Positions 55,427 to 63,468 of a stretch of 64,000 nucleotides of DNA are shown piece after piece. A model generated the notes under the pieces. It ran no database searches and was not told the DNA's origin. It saw nothing but the letters and a program-made list of their open reading frames with translations. Source of the DNA: Polynucleobacter sp. 31A-FELB (GTDB lineage Bacteria; Pseudomonadota; Gammaproteobacteria; Burkholderiales; Burkholderiaceae); assembly GCF_018882405.1 (NCBI RefSeq), contig NZ_JACVOO010000001.1, positions 124,001 through 188,000 on the forward strand. Reading direction: 5' to 3'. The translations under genes were made by a program, and so were the position numbers. Each line of letters opens with the position of its first letter. Position 1 is the stretch's first letter.

Positions 55427-55831
55427 ATGAATACTCGCCTCATTTACTGCACCCTTATTCTCCTAGCTTTCTTTGCTAGACCATCACTTGCAAATTGCAT
55501 TGGATATTCTGGTCCTGGGGGCCCCTGCTACTCTGGGCCAGGAGGCGGTTTATATACCGGACCAGGGGGTGGCGCTTATACCGGACCAGGGGGTGGCGCT
55601 TATACCGGACCAGGAGGCGGTTTATATACCGGGCCGGGTGGAGGAGCTTATACAGGGCCGGGGGGTGGCCTATACACTGGGCCAGGGGGTGGCGCTTATA
55701 CCGGGCCGGGTGGAGGAGCTTATACAGGGCCTGGCGGCGGTGCATATACGGGACCAGGGGGTGGATGCTATACCGGCCCTGGGGGTGGCGGCACCGATCA
55801 ATGGAATAGACCCAATCCAAACTGCAAATAA
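55427..55831 (+). CDS. Secreted Tyr/Gly/Pro 8-residue repeat protein
   Basis: A 134-residue protein. A signal peptide (MNTRLIYCTLILLAFFARPS, cleaved near ALA) precedes exactly twelve tandem copies of an 8-residue unit, xYTGPGGG (x = Ala, Leu, Cys or Gly), spanning residues 26-121. The 13-residue tail ends in Cys; Cys also occurs at the first and last repeats (about residues 24, 34, 114), which could link chains. It is not a collagen (no Gly-x-y triplets) and resembles spider-silk-like or cell-wall Gly-rich proteins. Probably an extracellular or periplasmic structural protein. It precedes two surface-adhesin-like genes. Confidence 0.8.
   Translation: MNTRLIYCTLILLAFFARPSLANCIGYSGPGGPCYSGPGGGLYTGPGGGAYTGPGGGAYTGPGGGLYTGPGGGAYTGPGGGLYTGPGGGAYTGPGGGAYTGPGGGAYTGPGGGCYTGPGGGGTDQWNRPNPNCK
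55502..55789 (+). repeat. Twelve 24-bp in-frame tandem repeats
   Basis: The repeat array encodes the 8-residue units of the protein above. Copies differ mainly at synonymous third positions (for example GGACCAGGG against GGGCCGGGT), so selection has kept the protein sequence rather than the DNA. Such arrays may change copy number by slippage. Confidence 0.9.
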
Positions 55832-55873
55832 AAAATAAGATTTCTATTTTTATAACGAATAGAATATTTAATT

Positions 55874-56755
55874 ATGGATAAGAAATCATTAATTACCTCG
55901 CTAATTACACTTAGCGCATTTGCCCTTGCTGGCTGTATGAGTGCCGCTGTAAACCGAACATTTCAGAAGCCCGAAGAAGTAGCGGCGAATGACAGGGCTG
56001 AGTGGGTCCCAATTACAAAAAATCAATACGGAACCGTTTATTTCGATCCATACCAACTTACTTTCTTAAGTAAAAATACTTTTAGAGCGCCCGCAAAGGT
56101 TCCTATATCGGCAACTGCATCTGGTAATTGGGTGTATGAACTTAATTGTGATAACACTTCGGGAAAGGTAATTGGCACCCTAGGCGGTACCCCCACTCCG
56201 CAAAATATGGACTTTCCTCCTGGATCAGTAGGCTACATAGCAAAAGAAAAGATTTGCGGAAAGACTTTTTATAACAAACCATACGGTTTTATATCTGCAG
56301 ACTCCAGTCAAAATGAGTTTTACTATTCAAAGAATGAGGTCGCAAGAAACTCAAGAATTGCAAATATTTATCGTTTTGACATTCTTACGCTCGGTCAAAG
56401 TGGCAATAGCTGGTCAACAGGGCAAATTGAAATAAATTGCAAAGACAGTATTTCAAGACCCGTTGATACAGTTCAGTGGCAGCGACCACCTAAAAGGTCG
56501 CCTGCAAATGTTTTGCTCTATCAGTTCTGCCCTAAATCAAGCCAGATTACAAAGACATATATTCCCGGCGAAGTTCAAAGCGCACAAACATCGAAAGATT
56601 CTAGCCTAGCTGATTATTTAACGAAATTAAATAACTCCTCCAAGCCCGATAGAGCACCGGAACATAAACCACCTACTGCCAAATCAGCCGAACCATCCGG
56701 CCTGCCTTCTGGTGCCAAAAATGATTTCGATTGGCAGAAACTATACAAAAACTAA
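55874..56755 (+). CDS. Surface-adhesin-like lipoprotein
   Basis: A 293-residue lipoprotein: signal peptide with lipobox LAGC (Cys about residue 21). The start of the mature part (EWVPITKNQYGTVYFDPYQL) followed by a strand-rich region with paired Cys (ELNCDN, EINCKDS) resembles the surface-adhesin protein E family of Haemophilus-type small adhesins. The C-terminal part is Ser/Lys/Pro-rich and probably unstructured. It lies 42 bases after the Tyr/Gly/Pro repeat gene. The family call is tentative. Confidence 0.55.
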   Translation: MDKKSLITSLITLSAFALAGCMSAAVNRTFQKPEEVAANDRAEWVPITKNQYGTVYFDPYQLTFLSKNTFRAPAKVPISATASGNWVYELNCDNTSGKVIGTLGGTPTPQNMDFPPGSVGYIAKEKICGKTFYNKPYGFISADSSQNEFYYSKNEVARNSRIANIYRFDILTLGQSGNSWSTGQIEINCKDSISRPVDTVQWQRPPKRSPANVLLYQFCPKSSQITKTYIPGEVQSAQTSKDSSLADYLTKLNNSSKPDRAPEHKPPTAKSAEPSGLPSGAKNDFDWQKLYKN

Positions 56756-56771
56756 GACCCACTTCACTCAT

Positions 56772-57602
56772 ATGCGCATACTCAACAAACTACTCTTAGC
56801 ATCATTGTTAGCTTTATCACTGACAGCTAACTCACAAAATCTCAGTCAGATGACCTTGGTGTCATCCACATATTCATCTGGGGATACATATGAGATTGAC
56901 CCCTCATCCATCCAACTATTGCCTGATGGCTCAAGGTCTGCCTGGTTTAGATTCAAGAGAGGGTACAAAGAAACGCCAAGACCCATATTTGACGACTTTG
57001 ATTCAAGACTTCAAAAGCAAGCCTACAACTGCACCAATGGTTCTTTTGTCATATACGAAGTAAGAACGCTGGATAAATCCGGAAATGTCATTAAATTTGA
57101 CTTTGCATTCCAGCCAGATGACCCACGCCTAAGCCCTATAACGATTGGAAAAGGCAGTGTTGGCGAACTAAATATGAGATTTGTTTGTGATTACAAAATT
57201 GGTGGATCCTCAGGAAGCTCCAGCACAGCAGTAAATAGCACGCTGTTAGCTAAATATCCACCCAACACTGAGTGGGCCAGCCTAGGTCCCGATGTTTCCA
57301 ACTCATACACGGTTTACCTCTTAAAGGAATCCGTAATAAAAAAGGGTAATTTTGTTGGTTACATTTCTAAAATTGAATATGCGCCCCCTATTCAATCCGA
57401 GGGTAAGACCATAAAAACTACCATAACTGAAAATGTTTACGACTGCAGAATCTCCAAGTATCAAATGCTTAAATCAGAATCTCTATCCCCTCAAGGAACT
57501 GTTGCACTTGAGTCAAAAATCGATCCCGAATTCGCCCCCTGGGGAAATGCTCCTAAAGGAAGCTTTTTTGAAAGGATTGGAAGCGTTTACTGTAAAAAAT
57601 AG
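56772..57602 (+). CDS. Exported surface-adhesin-like protein with two repeats
   Basis: A 276-residue exported protein with a signal peptide (MRILNKLLLASLLALSLTAN). It has two copies of a similar module: TYEIDPSSIQLL...RFKRGY...YNCTNGS...VYEVRTLD and a second with NSYTVYLLKESV...ITENVYDCRISKYQ. It resembles the preceding lipoprotein, so the pair may come from duplication. I start at the ATG at 56772, after the upstream stop; the open frame begins at 56712 inside that gene. It converges on the kinase gene with a 19-base gap. Confidence 0.55.
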   Translation: MRILNKLLLASLLALSLTANSQNLSQMTLVSSTYSSGDTYEIDPSSIQLLPDGSRSAWFRFKRGYKETPRPIFDDFDSRLQKQAYNCTNGSFVIYEVRTLDKSGNVIKFDFAFQPDDPRLSPITIGKGSVGELNMRFVCDYKIGGSSGSSSTAVNSTLLAKYPPNTEWASLGPDVSNSYTVYLLKESVIKKGNFVGYISKIEYAPPIQSEGKTIKTTITENVYDCRISKYQMLKSESLSPQGTVALESKIDPEFAPWGNAPKGSFFERIGSVYCKK

Positions 57603-57621
57603 AGGGTTATTGCATTCAACT

Positions 57622-59613
57622 TCAGCGCTTGCAGGCCTTTGTACCAATGGAATTCTGCCCCAGAAATTTTCCGGTTGAATTCTCGACATATCTATCCTGA
57701 ATCTCAAACATTTCGAGGAGTGGTTTTAATTCTTTATTTGAACACCACTCCTTGATTCGATTGGGCAAAAGACTCGTTATTTGCTGCTGACCTATCGATG
57801 ATGTATCACCTAAAACACCATAAGTGTAGACAAAGGTTGGCACCCCAGAATTCAAATAACATGTTGCAGACTTGAATATTGTTATTTTGTCCAACTGTTT
57901 TCCGGGCGTCTTATTCATCTCATCTGCAGCTCGAGTACATATCGACATACGCTCGGATGCGCTCATCTCTGGCTTTTGCTGAACCTCTGATTGAGATTGG
58001 AGCTGCCCTCCTACCCAAACCCCCTTTACGGCTACCGAACCATCAGGCTTGTAAAGCGTGCCCTGTCCGTCCATAAGGTCATTGCGATACCCTCCGACAT
58101 ACTTACCCCCCTTCAATAATGTTTGGGTGCCGTTGCCATGTTTCAATCCATCTTTAAATGATCCGACATAGCTAGTGCCATCAGCCCAAATAAATGAACC
58201 CGAGCCATTTGGAGCATTGTTTTTAAATTGCCCAATATATTTATCACCATTTGGCCATGAATAAGTCCCGTCGCCGCTTCGCTTTCCATCAACAAAGGTT
58301 CCGATATATTTTTGACCTGCCCACTTAGAATCAGCATCAAATGATTGGGTACCAAGGCAATTGGTCCACAAAGAAGTATTTGCCCCAATGCAGTTCGGAA
58401 TACTTTGAGGCTGAACAGCAGGCTGCTGCACTGGGTGGGATGAGGTGCCTTCATTCGAGGCGCTTATAGAGCCGGGAACTACAGTTGGCTTAACAAGGCT
58501 TTGATCATGTGTTGTTGAATTTAAAGCTACATATCCTACAGAGATAACCGCAAGCATGGCAATTCCAATTAGCATCGGTTTAAAAGTGCTGCTTGGGGTA
58601 GCCTTAATTTTCGATGGGGTATTAGGGATTTGTTTGAGTGGTGAATCCGCAGTCTGAACCTGCTTTATAGGTTCCGCTGGAATTGGGGCCGAAATAATTA
58701 CCGTCTTTTGAGCTGGAATTTCCATTTGCTTAATTTCGGGAGCTCGAATACCAAGTTGACTGCGCCACTGCTGGACTGACTGCGGGCGCTGATTTGGACG
58801 AACCCCCATCGCCATATCAATGGCTCTTAATAACCTTCCATCGAAGCTAGGGAGAGGCTTAGCTGTCAAAGGCTCAAGAGTGTCCTCCAAAATTCTGTCG
58901 GGTGCATCTTGAGGTTTTTCGCCGGTAATGGCGCGATACAGCGTTGCACCAAGACCATAAATATCAGTCCAAGGCCCCTGCTTTCCGTGAGTAGAGTACT
59001 GCTCAAAAGCAGCATATCCAGGAGTAGCCAAACTTGTTACGCTCTTACTATGACTGACGACCTCCTGCCTTGCCGCTCCAAAATCCAAAAGAACTGGGCT
59101 ACCGTCAGATCTGATAAAAATATTTGCCGGCTTGATATCCCTATGAAGAAAATTTGCGTTATGAACCCTCTCCAAGCCATCAAGTATGGGAATAAGCAAT
59201 CTATTCAACTGATCCGAATTAAGTGGCCCCTTATTTTTAATTAACTCATCCAAAGGAACACCATCACAGTAATCCATTACAAGGTAGGCCGTTCCATTCG
59301 ATTCAAAAAAGCGTCTGACCGCAACAATATTGGGGTGGTCAAACAGCGCTAGTACACGAGCCTCGTCTAAAAAACGCTTTAAACCCCAAGAGAAAGTTTC
59401 CCTATCCTCCTTATTACCTGCAGCGCGGACTATCAAAGTCCCCTCTCGCACAGCAAACTCACGTGGAAAGTACTCTTTTATGGCGACCCGCCTATTAAGC
59501 ATCGTATCTGTTGCTAAATAAGTTATACCAAAACCACCATGACCCAATACTCCGTCAATACGGTAGTCAGAAACTACATAACCAATGGGAAGCGCCCTAA
59601 GATCATCTGACAT
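57622..59613 (-). CDS. Membrane Ser/Thr protein kinase with MORN repeats
   Basis: A 663-residue Hanks-type kinase. The kinase domain (about residues 15-275) has the Gly-rich loop LGHGGFG (24-29), Lys46 in AIKEYF, LHRDIKPANI (about 158) and DFGAA (about 177), all intact. A linker and a single membrane segment (about 346-364) are followed by MORN repeats (about 430-530: YIGTFVDGKRSGDG, KYIGQFKNNAPNGSG and similar). A C-terminal segment with Cys follows. The MORN part should face the periplasm, where it may sense lipid or cell wall; this is inferred. Last gene of the FHA operon, 3 bases after its neighbour. Confidence 0.9.
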   Translation of the reverse strand: MSDDLRALPIGYVVSDYRIDGVLGHGGFGITYLATDTMLNRRVAIKEYFPREFAVREGTLIVRAAGNKEDRETFSWGLKRFLDEARVLALFDHPNIVAVRRFFESNGTAYLVMDYCDGVPLDELIKNKGPLNSDQLNRLLIPILDGLERVHNANFLHRDIKPANIFIRSDGSPVLLDFGAARQEVVSHSKSVTSLATPGYAAFEQYSTHGKQGPWTDIYGLGATLYRAITGEKPQDAPDRILEDTLEPLTAKPLPSFDGRLLRAIDMAMGVRPNQRPQSVQQWRSQLGIRAPEIKQMEIPAQKTVIISAPIPAEPIKQVQTADSPLKQIPNTPSKIKATPSSTFKPMLIGIAMLAVISVGYVALNSTTHDQSLVKPTVVPGSISASNEGTSSHPVQQPAVQPQSIPNCIGANTSLWTNCLGTQSFDADSKWAGQKYIGTFVDGKRSGDGTYSWPNGDKYIGQFKNNAPNGSGSFIWADGTSYVGSFKDGLKHGNGTQTLLKGGKYVGGYRNDLMDGQGTLYKPDGSVAVKGVWVGGQLQSQSEVQQKPEMSASERMSICTRAADEMNKTPGKQLDKITIFKSATCYLNSGVPTFVYTYGVLGDTSSIGQQQITSLLPNRIKEWCSNKELKPLLEMFEIQDRYVENSTGKFLGQNSIGTKACKR

Positions 59614-59616
59614 TGA

Positions 59617-60423
59617 TTAATCCCTACCTATAGTAAAAATAATGCCCCCAATGGTCAGAGTCCCTCTAGAAGGCAACAATGATTTCCCTTGGGATGAAAG
59701 TAATTTTCCAGAAATAGAAATGCCATTAGTCGAACCGAGATCTTCAATCCAAATTTCTTGATCGAGCCTAAATAAACGTGCGTGATTTCTGGAAATTGAG
59801 GCATCCCCAATGTGGATGTCTGCTGTTTTTGAATCGCGGCCAATGATAATCCCCCGCTCCAATAACCTTGGGTCATCAAAATCAAAACTAATACGAATCA
59901 CCCTTCCATCCGAATCAAAGCCAGCCATGACCCACTTTTGACGCTTTCGACCGCTTGACTCAGCAGTAACAACAACGCTGCTATCAATTGGATTCTCTAA
60001 GTCAATCTGATCAAAGGCAAAATCATTATTCGGTACACCCTTTAAAACTAAAGTATTCACAATCTGATCATGTAACGCCTGCTTCTTGTCCGTAAAAGCG
60101 GTCATGATGTAACCAATTCCCAGAAGCAATCCAGACAGGATCCTGGCCAAATTTCTAGCTGCCGCCCTGCCAATAGTTATACGAGATCCACTTAAGTCCG
60201 TAACTCGAATTTTTAACAAACGCTTCCCAGGGGTAGCCTGCCATTTACTTGATTCAAAAAGGGTAAAGTAAATCCACATGGTGCATATTGAAAGCAACGA
60301 AGCAAGTCCGCCAGTTTCATCTTTGATACTAAAGACCAAAAAAACTAACGTCAAACATACAATCGCAAACACATAGTCGATTACATATGCTGCCGCTCGA
60401 AGCCAAAATCCAGCATAAATCAT
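59617..60423 (-). CDS. RDD membrane protein with FHA domain
   Basis: A 268-residue protein. Residues about 1-130 form an RDD-type domain with about three membrane segments (FWLRAAAYVIDYVFAIV). Residues about 170-268 are an FHA domain: RGIIIGRDS, then SISRNHARLFR and DLGSTNGISI, the phospho-Thr-binding loop pattern. It probably binds phosphorylated partners of the neighbouring kinase at the membrane. It overlaps the protease gene by 4 bases. Confidence 0.88.
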   Translation of the reverse strand: MIYAGFWLRAAAYVIDYVFAIVCLTLVFLVFSIKDETGGLASLLSICTMWIYFTLFESSKWQATPGKRLLKIRVTDLSGSRITIGRAAARNLARILSGLLLGIGYIMTAFTDKKQALHDQIVNTLVLKGVPNNDFAFDQIDLENPIDSSVVVTAESSGRKRQKWVMAGFDSDGRVIRISFDFDDPRLLERGIIIGRDSKTADIHIGDASISRNHARLFRLDQEIWIEDLGSTNGISISGKLLSSQGKSLLPSRGTLTIGGIIFTIGRD

Positions 60424-61688
60424 TCGGAAACCTCATCAACTTTTAGACCCACTTTTCCAAATGAAATATGATGACCAAACTTTAATTGGGTTGAGCCAGA
60501 AATTGGCCTTCCATCGATTAAGGTGCCATTTTTTGAATTAAGGTCAGTAACAAACAATTTACCGGATTCCAGATGAAACTTTGCGTGCTGTCTGGATACA
60601 GTTGGATCAATAATTACCAATTGAGAATGATTGGAATCACGACCCACAATTAACCCTGATGGCGTAATTGCGCGAGGACTTAGTTCGACCCTTAATTTAT
60701 TGCCAAGCGAGTCGCATCCATTCAATATCCAAGATGAGCCCCTGGTAACGTTAGGTAAAGGCGATCGAATACTCTTACTGGATCTTTTAAGAAATTGTGT
60801 ATAGCTTTCAGTCACTAACTTTGGCTTCTTAAGAGCAATTACTATCGCTCCAATTGCAAGTAGCAAGGTCCCAATAATCAAGCCGGGGAAAAGCCATGTT
60901 TGAGGCCCGGACTTAATGACATCAGCCGAGCTTGACGCCCCTGGAATACACTCGCTATCTACAGCCGTAAATTTGACCCCCATTGAGGTGAGCTGAGATA
61001 TTAGTTCAGAAATATGGGAGGCAAAATAGATTCCATCTGTCTGGCTAACAAAAAATCCATCCCTAGCGTTGCCGACCAAACGTCCAAGTGAAGTTTGAGT
61101 ATTGACCCCAAGAACTCGGCCACATAGATCAATAAGAGGGCCACCACTATTCCCCTTGTTAATAGGGGCGCTGTGTTGCACTATATTTATCGGGTCGCCC
61201 TTTCTAAACCAAGGAGATTTGAAATTTCGCCCAATAATTCCCTGTGTTGCAGTGGACTCAAGATGATCGGGCTTCATAAATCTGTTTGCATCGCCAGGAA
61301 ATCCAATTGAGATGACTTGACTACCCTTTGCTGGCAAGGCTATCGCAAGAGGTAGCGGTGGAGCCTTTAATGTGGGCGAGCTTAATAGAGCAAGATCAAG
61401 AGTCTCTGAGCTCCAAATAACCCTAGCTGGAAAGTTATTAACTTCTTTACCAGTTGATTTGGCAAAAAGATACACTTCTTTTGCGTCATCAATTACATGG
61501 TAGTTTGTTGCAACGATACCACCATCTCCGACAACAAACCCCGTTCCAAGACCAACAAGATCACCTTTACCGTCTGCCGTAATAATCATCACAGTACTTT
61601 TATCAGCCCTATCAATAGTACTTTCAGCATTCGCAAGACTGGAGAGAGCGAATGAAATAAAAAATACTTTAAACAGCTGCATTCTCAT
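60420..61688 (-). CDS. HtrA-like serine protease fused to an FHA domain
   Basis: A 422-residue membrane protein. The signal or membrane segment at residues 1-21 is followed by a trypsin-fold protease with the full triad: His64 (TNYHVIDD), Asp98 (LDLALL) and Ser181 (GNSGGPL). There is no PDZ domain. A membrane helix (about 265-290) precedes a cytoplasmic FHA domain (about 325-420: GLIVGRDSN, TVSRQHAKF, SKNGTLIDG). The layout places the protease outside and the phosphopeptide-binding part inside. It overlaps the PP2C gene by 4 bases. Confidence 0.9.
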   Translation of the reverse strand: MRMQLFKVFFISFALSSLANAESTIDRADKSTVMIITADGKGDLVGLGTGFVVGDGGIVATNYHVIDDAKEVYLFAKSTGKEVNNFPARVIWSSETLDLALLSSPTLKAPPLPLAIALPAKGSQVISIGFPGDANRFMKPDHLESTATQGIIGRNFKSPWFRKGDPINIVQHSAPINKGNSGGPLIDLCGRVLGVNTQTSLGRLVGNARDGFFVSQTDGIYFASHISELISQLTSMGVKFTAVDSECIPGASSSADVIKSGPQTWLFPGLIIGTLLLAIGAIVIALKKPKLVTESYTQFLKRSSKSIRSPLPNVTRGSSWILNGCDSLGNKLRVELSPRAITPSGLIVGRDSNHSQLVIIDPTVSRQHAKFHLESGKLFVTDLNSKNGTLIDGRPISGSTQLKFGHHISFGKVGLKVDEVSE

Positions 61689-62917
61689 TGAGGCTTTGCC
61701 TCCCCTGAATCTGACTGTGGAATACTTTTGGGGGAGCTGTCAGCATCAGGGCTTGGGTTTACCACCGCTTCATTTGCAAGCTTCTTATTTACGACTGAAG
61801 GGGTCTTTTTAGATTTTTGAGCTGGCGACTCAATCACTTTAGTCTTTTCAGGCGGAGGCTTAACGGCCGGAGATTTATCAGCATCTTCTTGACCAGAAGG
61901 CTTAAGTCCATCCAATCCCTGTGGTTGCGGCTGTATCAAACCATCAGTCTCAGGCAACTTAACTGGTTTTGGAGCATTCACATCCGAGCTAGAAAATAAT
62001 CTATTGATTGCCCCCTCATCATTCGTAATCCAGTAGTACGTTACAAATCCAGAAAACGCGAATAGCACTAAGCTGATTAAATATAAGATCACTTTTCTAA
62101 AGCCAAATCGCGATTGAATCATCGAGGATGGCATGGCTATTACCTGAACAGAGGTGTTATCTTGCCTGGGATGATTTTTTGCCTCAACGGCTGACAGTAA
62201 TCGTTGGGCAATGGTCTCTGCCCCACCCCCAAGGTTTCTGCTAATAATCTGCTCAATTTCTTTCATGGCAAGGGTGAGCAGACCATCACTAGCCAGAATA
62301 ACGACATCACCCTTAAATAGTGCTATTGGTGAATTTGGCGCATCAATTAGCGGCAATTCATCACCCATCACCGCCGAACGTAATGCGTGCCGATTTGGAT
62401 GATTTTGTGCCTCATCCTTTGTAATCTTTCCCTGGCTCAATGACTCAGAAATTAAAGGCGCCATGGAATGATCAGCATTTAATCTTGATAACCTACCACC
62501 CCTGAACAGAAACAACGGGGAGTCCCCAACACTGATCCACTGCAAACCATTTTTATCAATATAAGCCCCAACAAGTGTGCAGCCCATTCCATCTAGGTCA
62601 TTCTTTAAACGTATTGCTTTAGCTAGCTCACTGTTGGCCTGCTGTAAGGCGGCCCCTAGCTTTACAGGGGTTGATTCTGAGGGGTATTCATTAAATGTTC
62701 TATCAAAAGAATCAACTGCAGTTCTACTTGCTACCTCACCAGATGAGTGGCCGCCCATGCCATCAGATAAGACTGCAAGCAGGGCTGTAGAACCGTTTAG
62801 CAATCTAAAAAGCGAATAGTCCTCCTGATTAGCTCTTTGACCAACGATCTCCTTAGCAGAAAAATTCACATTTTTACGAAACATGACTGGACTTATACCC
62901 CGCATCTTTTTAAACAT
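61685..62917 (-). CDS. PP2C-family protein phosphatase, membrane-anchored
   Basis: A 410-residue phosphatase. The PP2C signature SDGMGGHSSGEVAS (about residue 51), GVGDSPLFLF-like strand (SVGDSPLFLF) and DNTSVQVIAM with the metal-binding Asp are present. One membrane helix (about 275-298) follows, then a long Pro/Lys/Ser-rich C-terminal tail that would lie outside the cytoplasm. It should reverse phosphorylation by the STK encoded downstream. It lies 3 bases after the FHA gene. Confidence 0.92.
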   Translation of the reverse strand: MFKKMRGISPVMFRKNVNFSAKEIVGQRANQEDYSLFRLLNGSTALLAVLSDGMGGHSSGEVASRTAVDSFDRTFNEYPSESTPVKLGAALQQANSELAKAIRLKNDLDGMGCTLVGAYIDKNGLQWISVGDSPLFLFRGGRLSRLNADHSMAPLISESLSQGKITKDEAQNHPNRHALRSAVMGDELPLIDAPNSPIALFKGDVVILASDGLLTLAMKEIEQIISRNLGGGAETIAQRLLSAVEAKNHPRQDNTSVQVIAMPSSMIQSRFGFRKVILYLISLVLFAFSGFVTYYWITNDEGAINRLFSSSDVNAPKPVKLPETDGLIQPQPQGLDGLKPSGQEDADKSPAVKPPPEKTKVIESPAQKSKKTPSVVNKKLANEAVVNPSPDADSSPKSIPQSDSGEAKPQ

Positions 62918-62920
62918 TAA

Positions 62921-63466
62921 TTACCAATCAAAATCCTGGCCACAGAATGGTATAAAACAAAGCTTAGTGCTGCCTATGGAAATAATTTCTCTGCCCTTAA
63001 GCTCTTGCACTTGAAGTACGGGGGAGTCACCAACATAAGTTAAATTTATTCCGCCCCCATGCTGCACATAAAATTTTCTATTCTTTCCATCATATGTCAG
63101 CATTGCATGAGAGTTACGTGAAATCTCCTCATCACCAAAATCTAGCGGGACACGTTCTTTGGAGTCTCGCCCAATACTATTCATTCCATAGCCAAGGCTG
63201 GCAGATCTTCCACGACCAGGCCCATCCACAACAACCAGCCAACCGACTACTGGATCGCCAGAGAAACCATCCTTAGAATCAATGGAATCTGCACCGCTTG
63301 AGGAGGGCTTGAATATTTTCGTAAGAGGCTCATCGTTACTGCTTGATGATACGTGACCTCGATCTTGTGAAATAGCATTTGTATTCGCAAGCGTCTCATC
63401 CACACCTTGATTTGATTTTCTTGTAACAATGCGCGTTGTATCGTCATCTGACATAGCTTCTCCCAC
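62921..63466 (-). CDS. Soluble FHA-domain protein
   Basis: A 181-residue cytoplasmic protein. The N-terminal 75 residues are Ser/Asp/Thr-rich (MSDDDTTRIVTRKSNQGVD) and may be a phosphorylation target. The C-terminal FHA domain has MNSIGRDSKE, EISRNSHAMLTYD (an insertion changes the normal SRxHA motif) and a non-canonical ending with Cys. It is probably the adaptor that links the kinase to other members of the operon. The frame may start at the ATG near 63451. Confidence 0.82.
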   Translation of the reverse strand: MGEAMSDDDTTRIVTRKSNQGVDETLANTNAISQDRGHVSSSSNDEPLTKIFKPSSSGADSIDSKDGFSGDPVVGWLVVVDGPGRGRSASLGYGMNSIGRDSKERVPLDFGDEEISRNSHAMLTYDGKNRKFYVQHGGGINLTYVGDSPVLQVQELKGREIISIGSTKLCFIPFCGQDFDW

Positions 63467-63468
63467 TA

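Noticed and set aside
55502-55789. CRISPR-like array of short repeats
   Set aside because: The repeats are contiguous 24-bp units without spacers and code for a regular 8-residue protein repeat with a signal peptide; opposite-strand frames across them are by-products.
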